A stretch of 64,000 nt of DNA, from contig JAFTKX010000006.1 of NCBI GenBank assembly GCA_017453045.1, positions 62,001 to 126,000 on the forward strand, given 5' to 3'. The notes below the pieces were generated by a model, which was given only the letters and a program-made list of their open reading frames with translations, was not told the DNA's origin and did no database searches. Of the stretch, positions 1 to 5,843 are shown piece after piece. Position numbers and translations under genes: made by a program. This DNA is from Clostridia bacterium. Lineage in GTDB: Bacteria; Bacillota; Clostridia; Christensenellales; Borkfalkiaceae. How positions within the stretch are numbered: position 1 is the stretch's first letter; each line of letters opens with the position of its first letter.

Positions 1-221
1 TTTGTGGATAGGTTGCTCGTATCTTCTACAAATTTATGATTTCCACCTGTTAAATTCGTAGAAGTTATAAATGAACTTGTACCTTTGTCTATTCTTCCGA
101 ATATCCCTAAGTCCTTTTTAAGTTTTGGTTTCCCTTTCTTGTCTTTTTCCCACACTTTATCTGCGGTTACAACTTCTAAGTTTACTAAATCTTTATTTTT
201 TGATTGAAAAGGTCTTGACAT
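1..221 (-). CDS. Partial hypothetical protein of the integrated element
   Basis: The reading frame starts at an ATG (complement of 219-221), behind an AAGGAG ribosome site, and stays open for 73 codons to the window edge, so the C-terminus is missing. The visible part is lysine-rich (SRPFQSKNKDLVNLEV at the N-terminus, then WEKDKKGKPKLKKDLG) with a Ser/Thr-rich stretch after it. I do not recognise the family. It lies in the divergent arm of a small mobile element, opposite an XRE regulator and an integrase, so it is probably an element accessory gene. A weak promoter (complement of 242-270) has a CTTTGAAAG site in its spacer, resembling the sites in the regulator's own promoters. Confidence 0.6.
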   Translation of the reverse strand, partial: MSRPFQSKNKDLVNLEVVTADKVWEKDKKGKPKLKKDLGIFGRIDKGTSSFITSTNLTGGNHKFVEDTSNLST

Positions 222-241
222 TAACTTTCTCCTTTTGCTAT

Positions 242-270
242 AATGTAACCACTCTTTCAAAGGTCGTGAA
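242..270 (-). promoter_or_regulatory. Weak promoter with possible operator, minus strand
   Basis: On the minus strand a TTCACG -35 (265-270) is separated by 17 bases from a TACATT -10 (242-247). Each box matches consensus at about four of six positions. The spacer carries the odd palindrome CTTTGAAAG, which resembles the sites in the two promoters at 657-752. It would drive the partial gene at 1-221. Confidence 0.35.
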
Positions 271-355
271 CACGACAGTTGCGCAATTGTGGCAACCTTT
301 GCAAAAACCCATGAAAGTTTTATTTCGAGTTTTCGAAAGGGATAGATTTTGCATT

Positions 356-389
356 AACCGTTCGGGGAAATTTTCCCCGAGCGGTTTTT
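356..389. terminator. Strong hairpin downstream of the broken minus-strand gene
   Basis: Inverted arms AACCG-TTCGGGGAAA and TTTTCCCCGA-GCGGTT form a long GC-rich hairpin. The T run follows it on the plus strand only, so as a terminator it best stops plus-strand transcription. It may protect the gene on the left from read-through, or mark the 3' end of the minus-strand transcript. Confidence 0.45.
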
Positions 390-392
390 AAT

Positions 393-595
393 TTAGTCAC
401 CAAAAAGAGTCTTCTTCGGTGCTTTTTCTTTGTTACCGGACACTACGCCACGGTCGTAACTATCTTTAATTAGCGATTCGTTTTTACGTCCGCGTTCAAC
501 TTGACCCATTCGGTAAGCGAGTATTTCAATTTCGGTATATTTACCTTTCTTCTTCCTTGAATTGCGCCTACCGTTTGAATAATTGTTTTTGCCAT
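393..595 (-). pseudogene. Small element gene with a -1 frameshift in an A run
   Basis: A ribosome site (AAAGGAG) precedes ATG at the complement of 593-595, and translation begins MAKT. In that frame the protein stops after 41 residues. One base out of phase there is a convincing continuation that begins KNNYSNGRRNSRKKKGKY and ends in KKTLFGD at the stop at 393-395. The two frames join exactly if the run of five A after GC were six A (MAKNNYSNGRR). So this is either a one-base deletion in a homopolymer or a sequencing error. The repaired protein would be about 67 residues, basic, with no recognised family. It is transcribed from the strong promoter at 657-685. Confidence 0.6.
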
Positions 596-630
596 TTTTC
601 TTTTTCTCCTTTGATTAAATTATTTAAATC

Positions 631-643
631 TTGCGTAACGCAA
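631..643. promoter_or_regulatory. Perfect 13-bp palindrome in the leader
   Basis: TTGCGTAACGCAA is a perfect odd palindrome between the minus-strand -10 (657-662) and the start codon at 595. It could be an operator half-site pair or a small mRNA hairpin. No further copy of the full motif was seen nearby. Confidence 0.3.
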
Positions 644-656
644 TATTTATACTTAT

Positions 657-685
657 ATAATACACTCATATTGAAAGATTGTCAA
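657..685 (-). promoter_or_regulatory. Strong promoter for the divergent minus-strand gene
   Basis: The complement of 680-685 is TTGACA and the complement of 657-662 is TATTAT, with a spacer of exactly 17 bases. ATCTTTCAA follows the -35 directly. The same nonamer sits at the same place in the facing XRE promoter, which suggests a shared operator. Confidence 0.75.
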
Positions 686-723
686 GCGTTTTTTTTAAAT
701 TTCTTGCATTTTGAGAAAATTTA

Positions 724-752
724 TTTACAAATCTTTCAAATTTTTATATACT
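724..752 (+). promoter_or_regulatory. Promoter of the XRE regulator
   Basis: TTTACA (724-729) and TATACT (747-752) are 17 bases apart. The spacer begins AATCTTTCAA, the inverted copy of TTGAAAGATT at 671-680 in the divergent promoter. This arrangement suits autorepression by the regulator encoded just downstream. Confidence 0.7.
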
Positions 753-773
753 AAAACAAAAAGAGATGTAAAA

Positions 774-1124
774 ATGAAACTTAAAGAAATAAGAAAAAAA
801 CGAAATTTAACACAAAAAGAAGTATCAGAAAATCTTGGAATCCCCCTTAATACATACACGCAATACGAATTAGAATATAGAGAAGCCCCAATAGACTTCT
901 ATATAAAACTTGCAAACTTTTATAATGTTTCATTAGATTATCTACTAGATAATCCAAACCCAATAAAAGAAAAAAAGTCCGAATTTTCTCTGCACGAAGA
1001 AGAATTAATCGACATTTACAGAGAACTTTCAGACTTTAACAAAGAAGTTATACTTAGAAATATGTATATACTTTTACCTGCAACCGAGCGCACTAAATAC
1101 GACGTGCTTAAAAACGTAAGATAA
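774..1124 (+). CDS. XRE-family helix-turn-helix regulator
   Basis: A 116-residue protein whose N-terminus (MKLKEIRKKRNLTQKEVSEN onward, then IPLNTYTQYELEYR) is a canonical lambda-repressor-like HTH, roughly residues 1-60. A charged C-terminal part follows and may mediate dimerisation. The start at 774 was chosen because the frame upstream is promoter sequence. The gene faces a minus-strand operon across two promoters that share the inverted site TTGAAAGATT/AATCTTTCAA. This is the usual design of an immunity or excision repressor in phages and conjugative elements (family knowledge). It probably represses both promoters and controls the element, but the ligand or inducing signal cannot be seen. 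Confidence 0.85.
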   Translation: MKLKEIRKKRNLTQKEVSENLGIPLNTYTQYELEYREAPIDFYIKLANFYNVSLDYLLDNPNPIKEKKSEFSLHEEELIDIYRELSDFNKEVILRNMYILLPATERTKYDVLKNVR

Positions 1125-1135
1125 GGAGAATGTTT

Positions 1136-1444
1136 ATGGCTTACTATCACACACCTATTCAATGTGAAAACTGCTCAAGTAAAAACATTGCAATCATTTC
1201 AGAATTTCATAAAGAATGGGGATTAAGAATTTTAAATTCTTTTATAAAAGGCATATTGTTCATTATTAGTTTTCTTACTATATACGACGCAATTGAAAAC
1301 AAAAAATTAGGACCAGGTATAGTTGTAATAGCAATTTTAGGCTTATTAATATTTATGATTAATGCTTATATCGTAGCAAGCGAATCTAAATCTCACGTTC
1401 AAATTGTTTGTAAAGACTGCGGACACGTTTGGCTACATAAATAA
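1136..1444 (+). CDS. Small membrane protein with split zinc ribbon
   Basis: A 102-residue protein. CENCSSKN near the N-terminus and CKDCGHVW near the C-terminus form two CxxC pairs that could bind one zinc ion. Between them are two hydrophobic segments (about residues 33-50 and 61-82). The second ATG (1136) is preferred because AAGGAG at 1123-1128 lies seven bases before it, whereas the ATG at 1130 is too close. It is probably co-transcribed with the XRE regulator, whose stop overlaps the ribosome site. No named family is recognised. It is likely an accessory gene of the mobile element. Confidence 0.65.
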   Translation: MAYYHTPIQCENCSSKNIAIISEFHKEWGLRILNSFIKGILFIISFLTIYDAIENKKLGPGIVVIAILGLLIFMINAYIVASESKSHVQIVCKDCGHVWLHK

Positions 1445-1470
1445 CTCAATTTTACGCCTAAAATTGAGTT
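1443..1470. terminator. Hairpin after the regulator operon
   Basis: AACTCAATTTT and AAAATTGAGTT are perfect inverted arms around a six-base loop, starting at the stop codon. The T tail is poor on the plus strand, so termination may be partial. Confidence 0.4.
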
Positions 1471-1493
1471 AAGAAAAACACTTATTTTTATAG

Positions 1494-1524
1494 TATAATA
1501 GCCCCTAAAATAAACTTTAGGGGC
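1494..1524 (+). promoter_or_regulatory. int: -10 box and hairpin hiding the integrase ribosome site
   Basis: TATAAT at 1494-1499 has no good -35. Directly after it GCCCCTAAA (1501-1509) pairs with TTTAGGGGC (1516-1524). The only Shine-Dalgarno-like sequence before the integrase ATG at 1533 is AGGGG, inside the 3' arm of this stem. Translation of the long form may therefore depend on unfolding. Confidence 0.45.
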
Positions 1525-1532
1525 TTAAATTT

Positions 1533-2762
1533 ATGCTAAATGAGAAAGAATTTTACGAAAAACTACTTTTAATCAATCAACTTACTCTTGAACTTATAGG
1601 CGATATCAACGAATATAAAAATACACGTAGCAAGTTTAAAATTTTACACTTTAAAGATTATGTAGACCGAAAGTCTACAAACGAAGATTTACAACTTAAT
1701 AATAACTGCGAAGACGTTTTGTTTACACCTAAGGAGATAAACAAAATGCCAAAAGAATTTAGGAAACTTTTTAGAACAAACAAAATATCCGCGCACGTAA
1801 GACTACAAAAAAACGGCAGTTACGAAATACGTTGCCAACTTAACTATAACCAAATTACAGCGACTGCTAAAACGATTGAACAGGCTAAAGAAAAATTTAT
1901 TACAAGGCTTTGTATTATCAAAGATAATACAAAAATCGTTAGCAAAAAGAAAATACTCTTTGGAGATTATTTTGTTAAGTGGTTAGAACTTACAAAAAAG
2001 CCTTTTGTAAAAGAAACGACCTATGCCGACTACGTTAAACTTTATAACACTTACATTAAAATTGCATTTGAGTGCAAAGAAGTGTGTAAGATTACACAAT
2101 TTGACCTACAAGCCTTTTTTAACGTATATGAATCTACGGGAAAGTATAACACGGCAAAAAAACTACACCAACTTATGAAAGCCGTTTTTGAATACGCTTA
2201 CATAGACGAAATAGTTTCTCGCTCTCCGATGGCGAAGATTAAATGCCCGACTGGAGAAAAAGAACACGGAACGGCGCTAACTTTAGAAGAAGAAAAAAAC
2301 CTTATAAACCTTTTCAAAACTAAAAAAACCGTATCGCTCCAAGCGTTTGTTTTTATACTCTATACCGGGATAAGACGTTCCGAACTTGCCTCGGTAGAAA
2401 TTGAAAACGGTTTTGTAAACGTAACTTGCGCTAAAATTAGAAAAGGTAAAAAAGAAAAGACGAGAAGAATTCCTATCTCGCCTATGCTACAAAAATATTT
2501 ACCGCAGATTGATTTAGAAAAAATAAAGGCCCTTAAAATGACTAACATTTCAAAGACCTTTAAAGAGTTTATGCCAACGCACCATCTACACGAACTTAGA
2601 CATACTTTTATTACGCGTTGTCAAGAAGTCGGTATCCGCAGAGAGATTGTATCGCTTTGGGCAGGACACGTTGCCGACTCGTCTATTACGTCAACCGTTT
2701 ACACCCATTTAGAGAAAAACGAACAAATACAACTCGACGAAATTAAGAAGTTTAAATACTAA
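1533..2762 (+). CDS. int: Tyrosine recombinase (phage/ICE-type integrase)
   Basis: A 409-residue site-specific recombinase that would integrate and excise the element. The N-terminal 70 residues are followed by an AP2-like arm-binding region (about 80-130, SAHVRLQKNGSYEIR), a SAM-like core-binding domain (about 140-235) and a catalytic domain. The active-site set is visible: R281 in TGIRRSEL, H353 and R356 in HLHELRH, H379 in AGH, and nucleophile Y390 in VYTHLE. An internal ATG at 1746 (residue 72) has a much better ribosome site (AAGGAG at 1731-1736) than the first ATG, so a 338-residue form is also possible. The gene ends about 120 bases from a tRNA array, as expected for a tRNA-targeting integrase. 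It is intact and probably functional. Confidence 0.93.
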   Translation: MLNEKEFYEKLLLINQLTLELIGDINEYKNTRSKFKILHFKDYVDRKSTNEDLQLNNNCEDVLFTPKEINKMPKEFRKLFRTNKISAHVRLQKNGSYEIRCQLNYNQITATAKTIEQAKEKFITRLCIIKDNTKIVSKKKILFGDYFVKWLELTKKPFVKETTYADYVKLYNTYIKIAFECKEVCKITQFDLQAFFNVYESTGKYNTAKKLHQLMKAVFEYAYIDEIVSRSPMAKIKCPTGEKEHGTALTLEEEKNLINLFKTKKTVSLQAFVFILYTGIRRSELASVEIENGFVNVTCAKIRKGKKEKTRRIPISPMLQKYLPQIDLEKIKALKMTNISKTFKEFMPTHHLHELRHTFITRCQEVGIRREIVSLWAGHVADSSITSTVYTHLEKNEQIQLDEIKKFKY

Positions 2763-2801
2763 TTGATTTTTAATCAATTAAGTTTTTAGGACCACAAAAT
2801 T

Positions 2802-2822
2802 TTACCCAACTTCTTACCCAAC
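2802..2822 (+). repeat. Direct repeat between integrase and tRNAs, possible arm sites
   Basis: TTACCCAAC occurs at 2802-2810 and again at 2814-2822, a 12-base period. Short direct repeats beside an integrase gene often serve as arm-type binding sites in att regions. Here that is inference from position. Confidence 0.4.
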
Positions 2823-2868
2823 ATTTTTCATTTTCTACTTAATTTAAAAATTTATTTAGGAAATCTAA

Positions 2869-2914
2869 ACAAAAAATTTAGCGGTTTTAAAAGTTTTTCA
2901 CTTTCAAAACCGCT
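2869..2914 (-). terminator. Terminator of the tRNA operon
   Basis: On the minus strand AGCGGTTTT (complement of 2906-2914) pairs with AAAACCGCT (complement of 2880-2888) and is followed by AAATTTTTTG. It lies five bases past the CCA end of the last tRNA. It also marks the likely chromosome side of the integration junction. Confidence 0.8.
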
Positions 2915-2918
2915 ATTT

Positions 2919-2994
2919 TGGTGCACCTTCGGGGACTCGAACCCAGGACCCACTGATTAAGAGTCAGTTGCTCTACCAACTGAGCTAAAGGTGC
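2919..2994 (-). tRNA. tRNA-Lys (anticodon CTT)
   Basis: A complete cloverleaf on the minus strand: acceptor GCACCTT/AAGGTGC, D arm AGCTCAGTTGGTAGAGC, anticodon loop CTCTTAA, T arm GGGTTCGAGTCC, and an encoded CCA. It is the last gene of the six-tRNA operon and the one next to the integrase, so its 3' end is the most likely attachment site. Confidence 0.95.
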
Positions 2995-2996
2995 GT

Positions 2997-3072
2997 TGGT
3001 GAACCATCGGGGACTCGAACCCCGGACAACATGATTAAAAGTCATGTGCTCTACCGCCTGAGCTAATGGTCC
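2997..3072 (-). tRNA. tRNA-Lys (anticodon TTT)
   Basis: A cloverleaf on the minus strand with acceptor GGACCAT/ATGGTTC (one G-T pair), anticodon stem-loop CATGACTTTTAATCATG, T loop GTTCGAG and encoded CCA. It sits two bases from the second lysine tRNA. Confidence 0.95.
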
Positions 3073-3088
3073 ATACGTTTTATTAAAT

Positions 3089-3163
3089 TGGCTGGGGTGG
3101 CAGGATTCGAACCTACGGATGCTGGAATCAAAATCCAGTGCCTTACCGCTTGGCGACACCCCA
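3089..3163 (-). tRNA. tRNA-Gln (anticodon TTG)
   Basis: Minus-strand cloverleaf with acceptor TGGGGTG/CACCCCA, discriminator G, anticodon arm CTGGATTTTGATTCCAG and encoded CCA. The U1-A72 pair is typical of glutamine tRNA. Confidence 0.95.
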
Positions 3164-3173
3164 GTATATTTAA

Positions 3174-3251
3174 TGGGGCGGGAGATGGGAGTCGAACCCA
3201 CGACCTTCAGGACCACAATCTGACGCTCTAACCATCTGCGCTACTCCCGCC
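3174..3251 (-). tRNA. tRNA-His (anticodon GTG)
   Basis: Minus-strand cloverleaf with anticodon loop TTGTGGT. The encoded extra 5' G pairs with C73, the hallmark identity element of histidine tRNA, and CCA is encoded. The pair closing the anticodon stem is an A-C mismatch. Confidence 0.93.
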
Positions 3252-3255
3252 ATGC

Positions 3256-3332
3256 TGGCGCGCCTGAAGGGATTCGAACCCCTGACACCCGCCTTAGAAG
3301 GGCGGTGCTCTATCCAGCTGAGCTACAGGCGC
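3256..3332 (-). tRNA. tRNA-Arg (anticodon TCT)
   Basis: Minus-strand cloverleaf with acceptor GCGCCTG/CAGGCGC, anticodon arm CCGCCCTTCTAAGGCGG, T arm GGGGTTCGAATCCC and encoded CCA. Confidence 0.95.
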
Positions 3333-3378
3333 ATATCGTTGTGCCGGTAAATCCCTACTTTATGCCCACAACATACAA

Positions 3379-3452
3379 TGGAGCGGGTGATGGGAATCGG
3401 ACCCACGCGACCAGCTTGGAAGGCTGGGGTTCTACCATTGAACTACACCCGC
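3379..3452 (-). tRNA. tRNA-Gly (anticodon TCC)
   Basis: Minus-strand cloverleaf with acceptor GCGGGTG/CACCCGC, short D loop, anticodon arm CCAGCCTTCCAAGCTGG and encoded CCA. First gene of the tRNA operon, directly behind the promoter at 3475-3503. Confidence 0.95.
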
Positions 3453-3474
3453 ATCTCGTTCACAATGCTTGCTT

Positions 3475-3503
3475 ATTTTATCAAAATTTAAGTTCAATGT
3501 CAA
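3475..3503 (-). promoter_or_regulatory. Promoter of the tRNA operon
   Basis: On the minus strand TTGACA (3498-3503), a 17-base spacer and TAAAAT (3475-3480) precede tRNA-Gly by about 23 bases. All six tRNAs can be read from it to the terminator at 2869-2914. Confidence 0.8.
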
Positions 3504-3596
3504 TCGTTTTCAATCGGTTTTTTAAAAATTTTTAAAGTATTTTTTTTATTGATAATTTTAGCCTTATTTGTCAGTTTTTGAGCCTATTTATTTCTT

Positions 3597-4076
3597 TTAT
3601 CTACCGCTAAAAAATTTTTCATTTATAACGGGCGTAACTTTATCTCCGTTTATAACGATATACGCAAACGTTTTTTTACTTGCGTATTTACTAAGCGTTC
3701 CCGGATTTATAAGCAAAACCCCGTCTTTTTCTACAATCGCGGAAATATGCGTATGTCCGTACAAAACGACCGAACACTTTTCTTCTTTTGCCTTTTTTAC
3801 AAGCCGTTCAACCCCGTGTTTAGCGCCGTACAAATCGCCGTGAGTTGCAAAAATTTTAACGTCGCCAACTTTTACGACGATATCTTTTAAACTACCCCAG
3901 TCGCAATTACCGTGAACTCGGTAAAGTTTATCACCTAAAACGTGATAACAATTTTTCATATCGTCGTAGTGGTCGCCAAGATGGAAAACGTAGTCGCTCT
4001 CCATCATAATTTCCGCTAAAGCGTCGACGTCTCGAAGATTTCCGTGAGTGTCCGAAATTACCGTAATTTTTATCAT
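3597..4076 (-). CDS. YfcE/MJ0936-type metallophosphoesterase
   Basis: A 159-residue calcineurin-like phosphoesterase. The metal-binding set is visible: SDTHGN near residue 8, GDHYDD, HGNCDW, the central THGD and C-terminal YGHTH. Small proteins of this family hydrolyse phosphodiesters in vitro, but the natural substrate is usually unknown. The start is taken as MIKITVISDTHGN because it matches the family start and its ATG overlaps the stop of the upstream rdgB gene (ATGA), indicating translational coupling. The longer upstream frame is the rdgB 3' end read out of frame. Pairing with rdgB is common in Firmicutes. Confidence 0.88.
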   Translation of the reverse strand: MIKITVISDTHGNLRDVDALAEIMMESDYVFHLGDHYDDMKNCYHVLGDKLYRVHGNCDWGSLKDIVVKVGDVKIFATHGDLYGAKHGVERLVKKAKEEKCSVVLYGHTHISAIVEKDGVLLINPGTLSKYASKKTFAYIVINGDKVTPVINEKFFSGR

Positions 4077-4645
4077 AAGTTCTTCAATAAGTCGATTAAA
4101 CCGCGATAACGGTGGCTTACGCCGTTTTTTTGCTCGTCGGTTGCAAGCCCGAAACTCACGCCCAAATCGTCGGATATAAAAATACAATCATAACCAAAAC
4201 CGTTAGTTCCTTCTTCTTTAAAACCTATTTTTCCATAAGTTTCGCCAACGCCTTGCGCAACGCTACCGTCGGCTTTTACCAAAACGATAGAACTTACGAA
4301 TTTTGCCTTTCTATTTTCTTCTCCTTCAAGATTTTTTAAAAGCAAATCACGGTTTGCCTTATCATCGCCGTGTCCACCTGCGTAACGAGCCGAATAAACG
4401 CCCGGCGCGCCGTTTAAAGCGTCGACGCAAAGACCGCTGTCGTCGGCTAACGCGTCGCAACCGAAAAACTCCGAAATTGTTTTCGCTTTTATTAAAGCGT
4501 TTTCGTAAAAGGTTTCGCCGTCTTCAACAATGTCGTCATAGTATCCCATTTCGCCCATAGAAACTACTTCGTACTTATCTTTCAAAATTTCTCTTATCTC
4601 TTTAAGTTTGCCTTTGTTGTTTGATGCTACTACTAACTTTTTCAT
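4073..4645 (-). CDS. rdgB: XTP/dITP diphosphatase (RdgB/HAM1 family)
   Basis: A 190-residue nucleotide-pool sanitising enzyme that removes non-canonical purine triphosphates (ITP, XTP and deoxy forms) as pyrophosphate plus monophosphate. Family signatures are complete: N-terminal VASNNKGKLKEI (substrate loop), GETFYENALIKA, ALADDSGLCVDAL, GVYSARYAGG, GFGYDCIF and the C-terminal KNGVSHRYRGL. Length is normal. It is the first gene of a two-gene unit with the phosphoesterase, driven by a clear promoter at 4664-4692. Its start codon follows a GGAG ribosome site. Confidence 0.96.
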   Translation of the reverse strand: MKKLVVASNNKGKLKEIREILKDKYEVVSMGEMGYYDDIVEDGETFYENALIKAKTISEFFGCDALADDSGLCVDALNGAPGVYSARYAGGHGDDKANRDLLLKNLEGEENRKAKFVSSIVLVKADGSVAQGVGETYGKIGFKEEGTNGFGYDCIFISDDLGVSFGLATDEQKNGVSHRYRGLIDLLKNL

Positions 4646-4663
4646 ATTTATGCTCCTATAAGA

Positions 4664-4692
4664 ATTATACTAAATAGCCTAAAAAATGTAAA
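4664..4692 (-). promoter_or_regulatory. Promoter of rdgB operon
   Basis: Minus-strand TTTACA (4687-4692), 17-base spacer, TATAAT (4664-4669). The rdgB start codon lies about 20 bases downstream. The rest of the gap up to 4905 is AT-rich; a TACAAT at about 4835 could serve degV but lacks a good -35. Confidence 0.75.
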
Positions 4693-4905
4693 GTTTTTTG
4701 CTTAATTTTCGCAAATTCTACTACTGGTAGAATTAAAATTTTTAAATCTACTTTTAAAAAACGACTATTAGAAAATTGAAACGCTTAATTAGGGTGCTTT
4801 TTTCTTAATAAAATAATAAAATTATTTTGGCGGTACAATAAAAGCGATTGATTTTCAAACCGCCTAACGCTCGTTTTATACGGCATTTACCAAAAGGAGA
4901 ATTTT

Positions 4906-5772
4906 ATGAATTTTAAAATAGTTACAGACTCAACCGCAAGTTTAAGCGCGGAATACGCTATTGAAAAAGAAATTTCAGTAGTTACCCTATATTACGTTTT
5001 AGAAGGGAAAACGCACCCTGCTTTCGACTTAAACGACGACGCGATTTTAAGAAAGTTTTACGACCAACTTAAAAATAGACCGAAACTTTCGACTTCGTGC
5101 GCAAACGAAAATCAATACTTTGAAGAATTTGAAAAGGCGGTAAAAAACAATCAATCCGTTTTATATATCGGTTTTTCTAACGGCGTAAGCGCGACTTTTA
5201 ACTCTGCAATTTTGGCAAGGGATAGAATATTAGAAGAATATCCAAACGCCGAAATTTATTGCGTTGACACTTTAACAGGCTCGCTTGGGCAAAGACGATT
5301 CGTTCAAGAGTGCGTTTTAATGAGAGAAAGCGGTAAAACGGCGAAAGAAGCGCGCGACTACGTTTTAAATAATCGCTCCAAACTAAACACCTACGTTACG
5401 GTTGACGACCTCTATTACTTATACCAAGGCGGAAGATTGAGTTCTATTTCCTATAAAATAGGCTCTTTTATAAAAATTAAGCCTATAATAAAGGTAAACG
5501 AAGAAGGAAAACTCGTGGCGCTTAGCAAGGTAATTTCAAGAAAACAATCTCTTACGAGTCTTATAAAAATAATAGAAAACAATATAACCGACGATAAATC
5601 GACTACTGTTTCTATCGCCCACGCAGACTGCAAAGAGGACGCTATCGCTATGGCAGATAAAATCAAAAAATCTTTAAACGTCAACGTTGAAATAGACCTT
5701 TTAGAACCTGTTATAGCGTCGCATACAGGCGTAGGCTCGATTGCAATCTTCTTCGTTTCTAATAAAATTTAG
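4906..5772 (+). CDS. DegV family fatty-acid-binding protein
   Basis: A 288-residue DegV protein. The N-terminal KIVTDSTASLSAEYA is the family hallmark. It is followed by the STSCANENQYFEEFE lipid-head-contact region, GFSNGVSATFNSA, the conserved VDTLTGSLGQ segment, YYLYQGGRLS and the C-terminal HTGVGSIAIFFV. Characterised members such as FakB bind a fatty acid and present it to the kinase FakA. No FakA-like gene is nearby, so the partner must lie elsewhere. It is a single-gene unit behind AAGGAG, closed by a strong terminator. Confidence 0.92.
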   Translation: MNFKIVTDSTASLSAEYAIEKEISVVTLYYVLEGKTHPAFDLNDDAILRKFYDQLKNRPKLSTSCANENQYFEEFEKAVKNNQSVLYIGFSNGVSATFNSAILARDRILEEYPNAEIYCVDTLTGSLGQRRFVQECVLMRESGKTAKEARDYVLNNRSKLNTYVTVDDLYYLYQGGRLSSISYKIGSFIKIKPIIKVNEEGKLVALSKVISRKQSLTSLIKIIENNITDDKSTTVSIAHADCKEDAIAMADKIKKSLNVNVEIDLLEPVIASHTGVGSIAIFFVSNKI

Positions 5773-5777
5773 GGTTA

Positions 5778-5814
5778 AAAAGCCCCGAAATCTCAAACGA
5801 GATTTCGGGGCTTT
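5778..5814. terminator. Bidirectional terminator between degV and gltS
   Basis: AAAGCCCCGAAATCTC and GAGATTTCGGGGCTTT form a 16-bp stem around an AAAC loop, with A and T runs on opposite sides. It ends degV on the plus strand and the symporter operon on the minus strand. Confidence 0.9.
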
Positions 5815-5843
5815 CGTTTTAGGCTTTGCCATAACGCCTTGTT

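Noticed and set aside
2887..3535. Protein-coding frames across the tRNA cluster
   Set aside because: They are translations of tRNA genes; all six cloverleafs are complete.
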